A stretch of 64,000 nt of DNA from the NCBI GenBank assembly GCA_963766295.1, contig CAVXYW010000001.1, positions 124,001 to 188,000 on the forward strand, given 5' to 3'. The position numbers were made by a program, and so were the translations under genes. Below the pieces are notes generated by a model, which was not told the DNA's origin, made no database searches, and saw nothing but the letters and a program-made list of their open reading frames with translations. This DNA comes from JBBDRJ01 sp963766295. Its GTDB lineage: Bacteria; Actinomycetota; JAICYB01. Within the stretch, counting starts at the first letter, position 1. Each line of letters opens with the position of its first letter. Positions 1 to 8,344 of the stretch are shown piece by piece.

Positions 1-221
1 ACATCGTTGGCCAGAGCGACTGCCGTTCCTCCGATGTTGTTGATCTCCTTGACGACTTCGTCGGCGACCTCACTGGTCGGATCCTCACCGGCCATCCCCA
101 CTCCGTAGTCGGCCACGACCACATTGGCTCCGGCGTGTGCGCAAGCGAGCGCAACAGCACGTCCGATACCGCGACCCGCGCCCGTGACGGCAACGGACTT
201 TCCTTCGAGGATGCCGGGCAA
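1..221 (-). CDS. SDR-family dehydrogenase, 5' part only (runs off the window)
   Basis: The reverse strand encodes the N-terminal 73 residues of a short-chain dehydrogenase/reductase. A TTG start at 221 follows a GGAGG ribosome-binding site by 7 bases. The nucleotide-binding glycine motif TGAGRGIG is visible near residues 12-19, followed by VVVADYG, where the second strand ends in an acidic residue. The insert after that strand (GMAGEDPTSEVADEVV) is typical of the 17beta-HSD type 4-like SDRs that oxidise 3-hydroxyacyl-CoA. The remaining two thirds, with the catalytic Tyr-Lys, lie outside the window. It is divergent from the acyl-CoA dehydrogenase at 277 and shares its control region, so a role in beta-oxidation is inferred. 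The exact substrate cannot be told. Confidence 0.8.
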   Translation of the reverse strand, partial: MPGILEGKSVAVTGAGRGIGRAVALACAHAGANVVVADYGVGMAGEDPTSEVADEVVKEINNIGGTAVALAND

Positions 222-248
222 GCAAGTACCTCCGCTTCGCGTTCGTTT

Positions 249-265
249 TCTGACGGAACGTTAGC
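249..265. promoter_or_regulatory. Degenerate copy of the TCTGAC-N5-GTCAGA operator
   Basis: The sequence reads TCTGAC-GGAAC-GTTAGC, 10 of 12 arm positions matching the operator found six other times in this window. It sits between the divergent SDR (start 221) and acyl-CoA dehydrogenase (start 277), 11 bases from the latter. A second, overlapping dyad, ACGGAA-N8-TTCCGT, covers 253-272. Which dyad is used is unknown. Confidence 0.45.
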
Positions 266-276
266 ATTCCGTTCGT

Positions 277-1443
277 ATGGACCTTTCCTACACACCTCAG
301 CAGGAAGCGTTCCGCAGCGAAGTGCTGGCGTGGCTGGCCGGCAACGTTCCGGCCTCCAGATTGCCTTCCCCCGGCACCGAGGAGGGGTTCGCCGCCCACG
401 CGGCGTGGGAGAGATCGCTTTCATCGGCGGGCTACGGAGGAATCTCGTGGCCCATTGAGTTAGGCGGGCGTGGGGCCGACGTCGTCCTGCAGGCGATTTT
501 CGAAGAGGAGTACCTGCGAGCCGGGGCACCCGAGCGCGTGAACATCGTCGGTCAGAAACTCATGGCGCCGACGCTGTGGGCGCACGGCACTGATGAACAG
601 AAACACCGATGGCTGCCAAGGATCCTTTCCAGCGAGGACATCTGGTCGCAGGGATTCTCGGAGCCGGAAGCCGGAAGCGACCTTGCCGGGATACGAACCA
701 AAGCCGAACTCCAGGGCGACAACTACGTCGTCAACGGGCAGAAGATCTGGACTTCTTACGGCGCCTTCGCCGATTGGATCTTCGCTTTGGTGCGAACTGA
801 CCCCCAAGCCGAGCGCCATAACGGCATTACGTTCTTGGCCGTCGATATGAAGACCGAAGGCGTCGAAGCCCGCCCGATCATTCAGTTGGACGGCCAGGCC
901 GGCTTCGCTGAGGTTTTCTTCACCGACGCTCACGTGCCCGTAGAGAACGTGATCGGGGAACCCAACGACGGATGGCGCGTTGCGATGACGACGCTGGGAG
1001 CCGAGCGGGACTCTCCGCCACGCTCCGCGACACGTTATCTGCGTGACCTCCGGACACTCATCGAGATCGCAAAGCACAAGGGCATCGACGGCGATCCTGC
1101 GGTTCAGGACGAACTGACGAAGCTCTTCGTCCAAGCCAAGTGCTATGCGCACGCGACGACGCACGTGGTCAGCCGGATCTCCAAAGGAGAGGAAATCGGC
1201 GTCGCCGCCAGCGTTATGAAGCTCCAGTGGTCTGAGTTGGAACGGCTCGTTTTCGAAACGGGTCTTGACCTCCTCGGCTCACGAGCTGCATCACTAGAGG
1301 GTCCGGGAGCCGAGGCTGAGGAGTTCTGGCACAACTACTGGTACGCGCGAGCCGCCACGATCTATGCCGGCACTAGCGAGATACAGCGCAACATCGTGTC
1401 CGAAAGATTGCTCGGGCTCCCACGGGAACCGCGCCCATCATGA
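277..1443 (+). CDS. Acyl-CoA dehydrogenase, long subunit type
   Basis: This 388-residue flavoprotein belongs to the acyl-CoA dehydrogenase family and should introduce the alpha-beta double bond into a CoA thioester. Family signatures are GFSEPEAGSDLAGI near residues 128-141 (FAD and substrate contact), NGQKIWTSY, and a C-terminal YAGTSEIQRN motif. At the position of the classical catalytic glutamate (the E of YEGT in MCAD) there is an alanine, so the base must come from elsewhere, as in steroid-type FadE proteins. The stop overlaps the start of a shorter dehydrogenase by ATGA. The pair resembles the alpha2beta2 FadE heterotetramers of mycobacterial sterol side-chain degradation. The heteromeric assembly is inference. 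Confidence 0.9.
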   Translation: MDLSYTPQQEAFRSEVLAWLAGNVPASRLPSPGTEEGFAAHAAWERSLSSAGYGGISWPIELGGRGADVVLQAIFEEEYLRAGAPERVNIVGQKLMAPTLWAHGTDEQKHRWLPRILSSEDIWSQGFSEPEAGSDLAGIRTKAELQGDNYVVNGQKIWTSYGAFADWIFALVRTDPQAERHNGITFLAVDMKTEGVEARPIIQLDGQAGFAEVFFTDAHVPVENVIGEPNDGWRVAMTTLGAERDSPPRSATRYLRDLRTLIEIAKHKGIDGDPAVQDELTKLFVQAKCYAHATTHVVSRISKGEEIGVAASVMKLQWSELERLVFETGLDLLGSRAASLEGPGAEAEEFWHNYWYARAATIYAGTSEIQRNIVSERLLGLPREPRPS

Positions 1444-2462
1444 ATTTCGACTTCGACGACACTCAGTGCGCTTTGCGCGACATGGCGCGCGACCTCTTCG
1501 GCAAGGAGTCACCACCATCGCGCCTTCGTGAAATCTGGGACGGAAAGCCGGTCGATCGCCGCGTGTGGAAGACAATGGCGGAGGCCGGCATCTGTGGTCT
1601 AACCGTTCCCGAAGACTTCGGTGGCGCCGGCGGCAACGCCGTCGACCTCGCCTTGGTCTACGAAGAAGCCGGCCGTGCGTGTCTGCCAGAACCTCTTTTG
1701 GAAACGACTGGGATCGCAGCACCGCTGATCGCTCGCTTTGGCTCTGATGCCCTGAAGGAGAGATGGCTGCCGGCCATCGCTTCCGGCGACGCGATCGCCG
1801 GTATCCAGGAGGGCGACGGCTCGTATGTTGCCGGTGGCGGCGACGCCGACTTGATCATTGCCGGCCGCGACGACGCGATCCACATCGTCGACCGCGATGG
1901 CTTCCAGGCAAACCCGTTGCCTTCCGTCGATCAAGCTCGTCCGGTCGCAGAAGTTGAGTGCGCGACAGGGTCCGATACCAAGCTGGCATCAATAACTGAT
2001 CACGATGCGCTCGGACTTTTTTGGGGCGCGGCCTTTACCGGCGCAGCGAGCATCTTGAACGGATTGGCCATGCAGATGCGCGACATGTCGGTCGAATATG
2101 TCAAAGACCGTAAGCAGTTCGGCCGCCCGGTCGGATCGTTCCAGGCCGTGAAGCACAAACTGGCATCCATACATGTAGCTATCGAATCCGCACGTCCGGC
2201 TGCGTGGTATGCGGCATACGCATTGACGGAGAACCTCGACAGCGCGACCGTCGATTCTGCCGTCGCCAAGATCGCCGCCAACGACGCCGAAGCCCTGTGC
2301 AACGCCGAAGCGCTCCAGTGTCACGGCGGCATAGGGTTCACGTGGGAACACGACCTGCACTTCTGGCTCAAGCGAGGTATGACCTTGCGGGGATCGTTCG
2401 GAACTTCCAGAGAGCTTCGCCACAACCTCGTGCAGATCCACGATTGGGATGACCTTCTGTGA
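1440..2462 (+). CDS. Acyl-CoA dehydrogenase, short partner subunit
   Basis: This is a 340-residue acyl-CoA dehydrogenase homologue, shorter and more divergent than its upstream neighbour. The middle beta domain is reduced, while the C-terminal helical domain keeps DRKQFGRPVGSFQA and the CHGGIGFTWEHD signature. Such short subunits pair with a full-length FadE in mycobacterial steroid degradation (ChsE1-ChsE2 type). The ATGA overlap with the preceding gene suggests coupled translation and equal amounts. A GTGA overlap links it to the SDR that follows. The substrate is unknown. Confidence 0.85.
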   Translation: MNFDFDDTQCALRDMARDLFGKESPPSRLREIWDGKPVDRRVWKTMAEAGICGLTVPEDFGGAGGNAVDLALVYEEAGRACLPEPLLETTGIAAPLIARFGSDALKERWLPAIASGDAIAGIQEGDGSYVAGGGDADLIIAGRDDAIHIVDRDGFQANPLPSVDQARPVAEVECATGSDTKLASITDHDALGLFWGAAFTGAASILNGLAMQMRDMSVEYVKDRKQFGRPVGSFQAVKHKLASIHVAIESARPAAWYAAYALTENLDSATVDSAVAKIAANDAEALCNAEALQCHGGIGFTWEHDLHFWLKRGMTLRGSFGTSRELRHNLVQIHDWDDLL

Positions 2463-3238
2463 CGCAACCCCCCAGATACCCCTCATCACACAACCTACTG
2501 GCCGACAAACGCGTCCTCATCACGGCGTCGGCCGGAGTCGGGATCGGTTTCGCGACGGCGAAGAGATGCGCGGAAGAGGGTGCGACCGTCGTCCTATCGG
2601 ACGTTCATGAACGCAGGTTGCGCGAGTCCGCTGAGGAACTGGAGAAGCTTTCGGGCAAGAAGCCTTTGGCCATTCCCTGCGACGTCACCGCCGAAGACGA
2701 GGTCCAGAACCTTTTCGATACCGCCATCAAGGAGCTTGGCGGCATCGACGTAGCCGTATGCAATGCGGGACTCGGCGGCACAAAGAACCTCGTCGACATG
2801 ACGGATGACGAGTGGAACGTCGTCCTGGACGTCACGCTGAACGGAACCATGCGTTGCAACCGCGCAGCGCTGCGGCACATGACCGAGCGAGGCGAAGGGG
2901 TGATCGTGAACAACGCCTCGATACTTGGCTGGCGCGCGCAGGAAGGACAGGCGCATTACGCGGCTGCGAAGGCCGGCGTGATGGCTCTTACGCGGTGCGC
3001 CGCGATCGAGGCCGCTCCATACGGAGTGCGCGTGAATGCGGTGTCTCCGAGTCTGGCGATTCACGAGTTCCTCACCCGGGTCATGAGCCAGGACGTTCTC
3101 GACGAGCTCGTAAAGAAGGAACTCTTCAAGCGCTCCGCTGAGACCTGGGAAGTCGCCAACGTGATCGTGTTCCTGGCGAGTGACTACTCGTCCTACATGT
3201 CTGGCGAGGTCGTGTCGGTCTCCAGCCAGCACCCCTAA
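2459..3238 (+). CDS. Short-chain dehydrogenase/reductase
   Basis: This classical SDR of 259 residues uses a GTG start that overlaps the previous stop (GTGA). It has a glycine-rich cofactor loop (TASAGVGIG), the NAG motif (CNAGLGG) and the active-site Tyr-x3-Lys within HYAAAKAG. The acidic residue after the second strand (SDVHE) suggests NAD(H) preference. It lies third in an operon after two acyl-CoA dehydrogenase subunits, so it most likely oxidises a hydroxyacyl-CoA or hydroxysteroid intermediate. The specificity is inferred from position only. Confidence 0.88.
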   Translation: MTQPPRYPSSHNLLADKRVLITASAGVGIGFATAKRCAEEGATVVLSDVHERRLRESAEELEKLSGKKPLAIPCDVTAEDEVQNLFDTAIKELGGIDVAVCNAGLGGTKNLVDMTDDEWNVVLDVTLNGTMRCNRAALRHMTERGEGVIVNNASILGWRAQEGQAHYAAAKAGVMALTRCAAIEAAPYGVRVNAVSPSLAIHEFLTRVMSQDVLDELVKKELFKRSAETWEVANVIVFLASDYSSYMSGEVVSVSSQHP

Positions 3239-3242
3239 GCCG

Positions 3243-4046
3243 TTGACCGCGGTCGTTCGATCGACGTCCAATCCAGGCGTCAAGGAAACGGTTCGACTGC
3301 GCAATAGACGCGAGCGAAGCAGAACGGGGCTCTTTCTTGTCGAAGGCTTCCGCGAGATCAGGCGCGCACTGGACGCGAAGGTCGAGATCGAGAGGCTCTG
3401 GTTCTGTCCCGCGCTCTATCTCGGCGAATCGGAAGGCGAGCTCGTAGATCGCGCGGCTGTGGCCGGCGCCGAGATCATCGAGGCCGCGGAAGCTCCTTTC
3501 CGGAAGATGGCCTATCGCGACCGTCCGGAGGGATTGCTCGCTGTGTGCCGGCAGTTCGACGTATCGCTGGAGCGAATCGAGGTCGGCAGTTCCCCATTGA
3601 TCTTGGTCGTCGAGGCGATCGAGAAGCCCGGCAACCTCGGCACGATGATCCGCACGGCAACCGCTGCACACGCCGACGCCGTGATCGTGGCCGACCCAAC
3701 GACCGATGTCTTCAATCCGAATGTCGTCCGAGCATCGATCGGGACGATGTTCGCGATGCCGATCGCCGTCTGCAGCAGTGTCGACGCCATCGACTGGTTG
3801 CACGGTCAAGGCATCACGATCTGTGCGTCGACACCGGACGCCAAGGTCACACACTGGGACGCATCCTTCACCAAACGGGCCGCGGTCGCCGTGGGGGCCG
3901 AGCAGTACGGACTATCGAAGGAGTGGCTCGATGCCGCAGATCTAAAGATCCGCATCCCGATGCCCGGTGACGCAATCGACAGCCTCAATGCAGCAACAGC
4001 GGCCGCACTTTTGCTCTACGAGGCGCTGCGTCAGCGTTCGCTATAG
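3243..4046 (+). CDS. SpoU/TrmH-family RNA 2'-O-methyltransferase
   Basis: This 267-residue protein has the three SPOUT trefoil-knot motifs: EKPGNLGTMIRTA (motif 1), GAEQYGLSKEW (motif 2) and IPMPGDAIDSLNAATAAALLLYE-like residues at the end (motif 3). The N-terminal region, with RERSRTGLFLVEGFRE, is the SpoU substrate-binding domain. It should transfer a methyl group from S-adenosylmethionine to a ribose 2'-OH of rRNA or tRNA. I chose the TTG at 3243, four bases after the SDR stop, because the preceding in-frame region is the 3' end of that SDR. An RNA-modification gene at the end of a lipid-catabolic operon is odd. Confidence 0.88.
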   Translation: MTAVVRSTSNPGVKETVRLRNRRERSRTGLFLVEGFREIRRALDAKVEIERLWFCPALYLGESEGELVDRAAVAGAEIIEAAEAPFRKMAYRDRPEGLLAVCRQFDVSLERIEVGSSPLILVVEAIEKPGNLGTMIRTATAAHADAVIVADPTTDVFNPNVVRASIGTMFAMPIAVCSSVDAIDWLHGQGITICASTPDAKVTHWDASFTKRAAVAVGAEQYGLSKEWLDAADLKIRIPMPGDAIDSLNAATAAALLLYEALRQRSL

Positions 4047-4061
4047 GAAACTCGCGTTCGG

Positions 4062-4091
4062 TTGACGTACCGAACCGACGGCGTCTAGGCT
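4062..4091 (+). promoter_or_regulatory. Probable sigma-70-type promoter for a leaderless LLM transcript
   Basis: TTGACG at 4062-4067 and TAGGCT at 4086-4091 are separated by 18 bases. The start codon at 4101 lies 9 bases after the -10 box, where transcription should begin. The mRNA would be leaderless or nearly so, as is common in actinobacteria, and no ribosome-binding site precedes the ATG. Confidence 0.5.
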
Positions 4092-4100
4092 GACCGCCGT

Positions 4101-5231
4101 ATGGAGTTCGGTGTCTTCGTCCAGGGTCATGTCCCCCGCCGCCGCGTCGCGTCCAACCCAGGTTTCGAGCACGACGCGCTGATCGGCGACATGGAGATCG
4201 TGAAGGCCGCCGACAAGGCGGGCTTCAAATACGCGTGGGCGTCCGAACACCATTTCCTCGACGAGTACTCGCACCTTTCGGCTTCCGAGGTGTTCCTCGC
4301 CTATGCAGCCGGCGTTACTGAGAACATCCATCTCGGCTCGGCGATCTGGAACCTCAACCCTCAGGTGAATCATCCGTACCGCCTCGCCGAACGCGTGACG
4401 ATGATGGATCACCTTTCGGACGGACGCTTCGAGCTCGGAGTTGGACGTGGCGCGGGACATCACGAAGTCACGGGATTCGGCATCGAATCGACAGACGCAA
4501 CCAAAGAACCGTTCGAGGAAGTCCTGAACGAACTCCCGAAGATGTTCCGCGACGAGGAGTACGAGTTCCACGGCAAGTTCTACGACGCGCCGAAACGCAA
4601 CGTTCTCCCGAAGCCCTACAAGAAGCCGCACCCTCCGATCTGGCAGGCCTGCGGTAACCCGCCAACGTTCGCGAAGGCCGGAGCGAAGGGCCTCGGTGCG
4701 ATCGGATTCAACTTCTCCGCGGCACCGCAGATGGCACCGATGATCGAGGCGTACAAGAAGGCCGTCGCCGACGCGGAACCGATCGGCGCGTACGTCAACG
4801 ACAACGTGATGATCACGAACACGGTGATATGTCTAGAAGACGGAGCTCGCGCCCGTCAGGTGGCCGCGGATATGGGCAGCGGACTACAGGTATCGCTCGT
4901 GTACCGCTACCACACGACCTTTCCGAAACCTCCGGGAATCCCGGAATGGCCTAACGTGCTCCCCGACCCGACCGTCGAAGAGGTCGAGCAACGCATCAAG
5001 GCCGGCTACCTCTTGTGCGGCACTCCGGACGAAGTCCTGGAACAGATCAAGAAGTACGAAGAGGTGGGGGCCGATCAGATCGTGTTCGGTCTGCCTGTAG
5101 ATATGCCGCTGGACGCAGCGGTCGAGAGCGTCACGCTGTTCGGCAAGCACGTTCTGCCGCACTTTGACAAGGATCCCGTCCACCGCTCATCGAAATTCCG
5201 CGACGCCGCAGCTGTCTCTTCCGCGTCATGA
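4101..5231 (+). CDS. Luciferase-like (LLM) flavin/F420-dependent oxidoreductase
   Basis: This 376-residue protein has the bacterial luciferase TIM-barrel fold. Recognisable segments are the N-terminal MEFGVFVQGH strand, ASEHHFLDEYSHL (with the family's conserved EHH), and GRFELGVGRGAGHHE (the phosphate-binding region). It should be a monooxygenase or dehydrogenase using FMNH2 or F420. It has its own promoter, after the methyltransferase. The substrate cannot be predicted. Its neighbours suggest a hydrophobic carboxylic or steroid-like compound. Confidence 0.85.
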   Translation: MEFGVFVQGHVPRRRVASNPGFEHDALIGDMEIVKAADKAGFKYAWASEHHFLDEYSHLSASEVFLAYAAGVTENIHLGSAIWNLNPQVNHPYRLAERVTMMDHLSDGRFELGVGRGAGHHEVTGFGIESTDATKEPFEEVLNELPKMFRDEEYEFHGKFYDAPKRNVLPKPYKKPHPPIWQACGNPPTFAKAGAKGLGAIGFNFSAAPQMAPMIEAYKKAVADAEPIGAYVNDNVMITNTVICLEDGARARQVAADMGSGLQVSLVYRYHTTFPKPPGIPEWPNVLPDPTVEEVEQRIKAGYLLCGTPDEVLEQIKKYEEVGADQIVFGLPVDMPLDAAVESVTLFGKHVLPHFDKDPVHRSSKFRDAAAVSSAS

Positions 5232-5297
5232 AGCCGCGCTTCCCTCACCTGAGCTCCGGGAACTCGATGGTTTAGGTCGATAAGGAAGGGAGGGGTC

Positions 5298-5708
5298 ATG
5301 AGCGAACAGCAAGAAGCGATCGGCAAGGCCGTTGCTGCGTTCAACGCTGGTGACATCGATAGCTACATGGAGGTCTACGACAAATCCGTCACTCTCTACG
5401 GCTATGCACCCGAGCCGATCGACTACGACGGGGCCAAGGACTTCTACTCGATGCTGATGGCGGCGATTCCCGGCGGTCAGCTCGCAGGTAACGACATCCT
5501 CCAGGACGGAGACAAAGTCGTCGTCAGATTCACGCTCACCGGCAAACACGGCGGCGACTTCTTGGGCATGCCGGCCACAGGAAAACCGATCGAACTGACT
5601 GGAATAACGATCTTCCGTTTCGAGGGGAACAAGGCCGTCGAGCGGTGGCAGTCGGCCGACATCCTCGGCGTGATGGTTCAGATCGGCGCTATACCGCCGC
5701 CGGGCTGA
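5298..5708 (+). CDS. SnoaL-like / NTF2-fold protein
   Basis: This 136-residue protein has the cone-shaped alpha+beta fold of the SnoaL/NTF2 superfamily. It opens with a helix (AIGKAVAAFNAGDIDSYMEVY), contains FTLTGKHGGDFLGMPATG, and ends in IFRFEGNKAVERWQSAD, a sequence typical of SnoaL-like ester-cyclase relatives. Start ATG follows GGAAGGGAGGGG. Members act as cyclases, isomerases or hydrolases, or as binding proteins. It lies alone, 66 bases after the LLM gene and convergent with the dehydrogenase at 5800. Confidence 0.8.
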   Translation: MSEQQEAIGKAVAAFNAGDIDSYMEVYDKSVTLYGYAPEPIDYDGAKDFYSMLMAAIPGGQLAGNDILQDGDKVVVRFTLTGKHGGDFLGMPATGKPIELTGITIFRFEGNKAVERWQSADILGVMVQIGAIPPPG

Positions 5709-5799
5709 GCCCTAAGCGCCGGTCAGGCCGACCGGACCGGAAGGTGCTTTGCTCGCTGATGAGTTCGATTCGAGCCACTTCACTTCTTAGGAGCCGGCG

Positions 5800-6939
5800 T
5801 CAGTCGCGAGGTAATCCGAGGACTCGCTCGCCGATGATGTTGCGCTGGATCTCGTTGGTTCCCGCGTAGATCGGTCCCGCCAGCGAGAAGTAGTAGCCGT
5901 CCACCCATTGCTCCGCGCCATCACATGCCCCGGCCCCCATGAGGCCCAACAGTCGGAACGCCGTCTCGTGCATGTGGATGTCCATCTCCGACCACGCGAT
6001 CTTGTTCACGCTCGACTCCGGACCGATCTGCTCGCCACGCTCGAGACGAGCGGCCGTCCAGTAGACGTACAAGCGGTACAAACGTGCAGCGATCTGTGCG
6101 CGCGCAACATCCTGACGGAGATCCACCGGTTCGCCGGCATCAACGAAAAGCTTCATAAGCCGTTCAGCCGTGGCCAGGAATCGGCCCGGTGGACGTAACA
6201 GCAATCCCCGCTCGAAGCCGGCGGTCGTCATCGCTACGTTCCACCCTTGGCCCGGTTCGCCCAATGTGTTCTCAACGGGAACGCGTGCGCCGTCGAAGAA
6301 CACCTCGGCGAAACCGGTCTCTCCGTCCATCTGAGCGATGGGCCTCGCGTCGATGCCGGGTAGGTCCATAGGAAGCAGGATCATCGTCAGCCCGCGGTGT
6401 CGCTGCGAACCGGGCTCGGTTCGGAACAAGCCGAACATCCAGTCGGCCCACACTCCGCGCGAGCACCACGTCTTCTGTCCCTCGATTACCCAGTGGTCGC
6501 CGTCCAACACCGCCTTCGTTCTGATCGCCGCCATATCGCTTCCGGCGTTGGGTTCCGACCAGCCCTGGCACCAGATCTCGTCGCCCCGTGCCATCGACGG
6601 AAGGAAACGCGCTCTCTGATCGGCCGTGCCTTGCGACATCAGAGTTGGACCGAGCAGGAAAAGTCCGTTCTGGTTCACACGGCCGGGCGCGCCCGACCGG
6701 TAGTACTCCTCTTCGAAGATCAGCCAGTCGAGGATGCCTGCGCCCCGGCCCCCGTATTCAACGGGCCACGAGACGACACCCCATCCGTCTTCGAAGAGCT
6801 TGCGTTCCCAATCGCGATGAGCTTTGAAGCCGTCGGCGGTATCCATGGACGCCAAAGCCGGTCTGGGCACGCTGCTTTCGAGCCAGGCGCGGGCGTCGGC
6901 GCGTAAGGCGTCCTGTTCGGGAGAGAAACGAAGATCCAC
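5800..6939 (-). CDS. Acyl-CoA dehydrogenase, long type
   Basis: This 379-residue acyl-CoA dehydrogenase has WSEPNAGSDMAAIRT, EGQKTWCSRG and the C-terminal IYAGTNEIQRN. The classical YEGT glutamate is again an alanine. I chose the GTG at 6939 (MDLRFSPEQD, matching the family N-terminus) over an in-frame GTG at 6960, because the latter would place the start inside the palindromic operator at 6953-6969. It is monocistronic, with no short partner gene beside it. Substrate unknown, probably a branched or cyclic acyl-CoA. Confidence 0.9.
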   Translation of the reverse strand: MDLRFSPEQDALRADARAWLESSVPRPALASMDTADGFKAHRDWERKLFEDGWGVVSWPVEYGGRGAGILDWLIFEEEYYRSGAPGRVNQNGLFLLGPTLMSQGTADQRARFLPSMARGDEIWCQGWSEPNAGSDMAAIRTKAVLDGDHWVIEGQKTWCSRGVWADWMFGLFRTEPGSQRHRGLTMILLPMDLPGIDARPIAQMDGETGFAEVFFDGARVPVENTLGEPGQGWNVAMTTAGFERGLLLRPPGRFLATAERLMKLFVDAGEPVDLRQDVARAQIAARLYRLYVYWTAARLERGEQIGPESSVNKIAWSEMDIHMHETAFRLLGLMGAGACDGAEQWVDGYYFSLAGPIYAGTNEIQRNIIGERVLGLPRD

Positions 6940-6952
6940 GGCCCAGAGAGTA

Positions 6953-6969
6953 TCTGACACCCCGTCAGA
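6953..6969. promoter_or_regulatory. TCTGAC-N5-GTCAGA operator
   Basis: A perfect 6-5-6 inverted repeat (spacer ACCCC) lies 13 bases upstream of the acyl-CoA dehydrogenase start at 6939. It is one of a series in this window. The size and symmetry fit a TetR-family dimer. Confidence 0.7.
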
Positions 6970-7042
6970 AACTCAGCGCCCCGGGCCCGATTTTCGGTCG
7001 GCCGCGCGCCTCGACTTCATATAGAGGAACAAGGAGGCGGCG

Positions 7043-7255
7043 ATGATCACGGCAACGAGGTTCGCATCTGTGTTCTGCACGGATCCGGAAAAAGCGTCCG
7101 ACTTCTGGTCCGAGAAGATCGGGCTCGACGTTCGGATGCTGGACGTCCCTTACGGAGCGGGGAGCTCCTACCGCCGGGTGGAAGACCCCAACGACCACTT
7201 GCCTGCGGCCGTCCGGTTAGTACAACGAGAGCTGGGCGGCATCGTCGTGAGGTAA
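7043..7255 (+). pseudogene. Glyoxalase/VOC-family fragment
   Basis: A 70-residue reading frame after a good AAGGAGG site matches only the first half of a vicinal-oxygen-chelate domain (FASVFCTDPEKASDFWSEKIGLDVR, the first beta-alpha-beta unit). VOC proteins normally have about 120-150 residues in two such units. Sequence after position 7255 shows no continuation in any frame that I can recognise. It is probably a decaying remnant, though it could be expressed as a short peptide. Confidence 0.6.
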
Positions 7256-7339
7256 GCGGCGATATTCACGGCCTCAGCTGGCCAGCACGAGCCGGTTTCC
7301 ACGGACGCATCAACCTCCGGGATGAAGAAGAGCCCGGCC

Positions 7340-7383
7340 GAGTGTGCCGAAGAGCTGCTTACCGCCGCCTCTTCGGCACACTC
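7340..7383 (-). terminator. Conserved hairpin after secreted protein copy 1
   Basis: GAGTGTGCCGAAGAG (7340-7354) pairs perfectly with CTCTTCGGCACACTC (7369-7383), giving a 15-bp stem and 14-base loop. It lies just after the stop of the small secreted gene at 7392. There is no T-tract, so it would be a U-less terminator or an mRNA 3' stabiliser. Near-identical stems follow the two paralogues. Confidence 0.6.
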
Positions 7384-7391
7384 AACAAGGC

Positions 7392-7742
7392 TTAGAACGG
7401 GAAGTCGATATCGAGAACGTGTTGTCCACCAGCGAACAACGGCATGTCGTCATCGACGTCCGCGTGGATCCGTTCTGGCAGGAAGATCGGCGGGGTCTCA
7501 TTCGAGTCGAGGAACACACGTCCCTGTATCGGCCCAAGACCGCCGTCCGCACAGACCTCCAAACCTCGCCGGCCGTTGTACGCATTCACCGGCTCTTGCA
7601 GGAAGCTGTCCGGAGCGTGACCGCAACTGACATTTGTGCCATCGAAGTCCGAACCAGTCGGCCCGATGTAGTCAGCTGCTGCGGCTCCGGCGAGCCCGAA
7701 GATCCCAACACCCAGCACGATCGCAACTACGAATTTGCGCAT
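7392..7742 (-). CDS. Small secreted protein of unknown function, copy 1
   Basis: This 116-residue protein has a clear Sec signal peptide: MRKF, then a hydrophobic stretch VVAIVLGVGIFGLAG, with cleavage likely near AAAA-DYIG around residue 23. The mature part of about 93 residues has two conserved cysteines (VSCG and EVCADG), which probably form one disulfide, plus the strings YIGPTGSDFDG and FLDSNETPPIFLP shared with copies 2 and 3. It is acidic and ends in LDIDFPF. GGGGGG-TGAATC precedes the ATG. I recognise no family. Copies 1 and 2 are nearly identical, so the triplication looks recent. Confidence 0.85.
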   Translation of the reverse strand: MRKFVVAIVLGVGIFGLAGAAAADYIGPTGSDFDGTNVSCGHAPDSFLQEPVNAYNGRRGLEVCADGGLGPIQGRVFLDSNETPPIFLPERIHADVDDDMPLFAGGQHVLDIDFPF

Positions 7743-7859
7743 GATTCACCCCCCTCGCGGCGCCTCCATATCTACCTAGAACGAAGCCTTCTTCCGAGAA
7801 GTTCGCCCGGAGCTTCGCAAAGGCGTAGCAGGGGTCGGAATGAACGAAAGCTAGGCCGA

Positions 7860-7899
7860 GTGTGCCGAAGAGATGCTTACCGACGCCTCTTCGGCACAC
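7860..7899 (-). terminator. Conserved hairpin after secreted protein copy 2
   Basis: GTGTGCCGAAGAG (7860-7872) pairs with CTCTTCGGCACAC (7887-7899), a 13-bp perfect stem with a 14-base loop close to that of copy 1 (ATGCTTACCGACGC against CTGCTTACCGCCGC). It lies between copy 2 and the promoter of copy 1. Confidence 0.6.
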
Positions 7900-7909
7900 C
7901 CAACCGGGC

Positions 7910-8260
7910 TCAGAACGGCAGATCGATGTCGAGGAAGTGTCCGGACCCACCGAATATAGGTGTGTCCTGGTCCATGTCCCCGTGGATACGGTCCGGCAGG
8001 AAGATCGGCGGTGTCTCGTTCGAGTCGAGGAACACGCGTCCCTGTATCGGCCCGAGACCACCGTCGGCACAAACCTCCAAACCCCGACGGCCGTTGTAGA
8101 TCTCGACCGGCTCCTGGAGGAAGTTGTCCGCAGCACCACCGCAGGTAACGTTTGCTCCATCGAAGTCCGAACCAGTCGGTCCGATGTAGTCAGCGGCTGC
8201 GGCTCCCGCAAGTCCGAAGATCCCGGCACCCAGCACGATCGCAACTACGAATTTGCGCAT
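7910..8260 (-). CDS. Small secreted protein of unknown function, copy 2
   Basis: This 116-residue paralogue has the same length, signal peptide and ribosome-binding site as copy 1. Differences concentrate in the segment between the first cysteine and YNGRRG, and in the 20 residues before the C-terminus (DMDQDTPIFGGSGHF). Conserved blocks are DYIGPTGSDFDG, EVCADGGLGPIQGRVF and SNETPPIFLPDRIH. Each copy has its own upstream gap and its own hairpin, so the whole transcription unit was duplicated rather than only the coding sequence. Function unknown; export is inferred from the signal peptide. Confidence 0.85.
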   Translation of the reverse strand: MRKFVVAIVLGAGIFGLAGAAAADYIGPTGSDFDGANVTCGGAADNFLQEPVEIYNGRRGLEVCADGGLGPIQGRVFLDSNETPPIFLPDRIHGDMDQDTPIFGGSGHFLDIDLPF

Positions 8261-8296
8261 TGATTCACCCCCCCTCTGCGCCCACTCACCGGCCGA

Positions 8297-8336
8297 GTGT
8301 GCCGAAGAGATTCTTACTGCGACCTCTTCGGCATAC
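8297..8336 (-). terminator. Conserved hairpin after secreted protein copy 3
   Basis: GTGTGCCGAAGAG (8297-8309) pairs with CTCTTCGGCATAC (8324-8336) over 13 bp with one G-U wobble in the transcript. It is the most diverged of the three hairpins, in keeping with copy 3 being the most diverged protein. The pairing is kept while the loop has changed. Confidence 0.55.
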
Positions 8337-8344
8337 CCACCCGG

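Noticed and set aside
7256..7339. Search for the missing half of the VOC protein
   Set aside because: No frame in this stretch gives the second beta-alpha-beta unit, so the gene is called a fragment instead of frameshifted.
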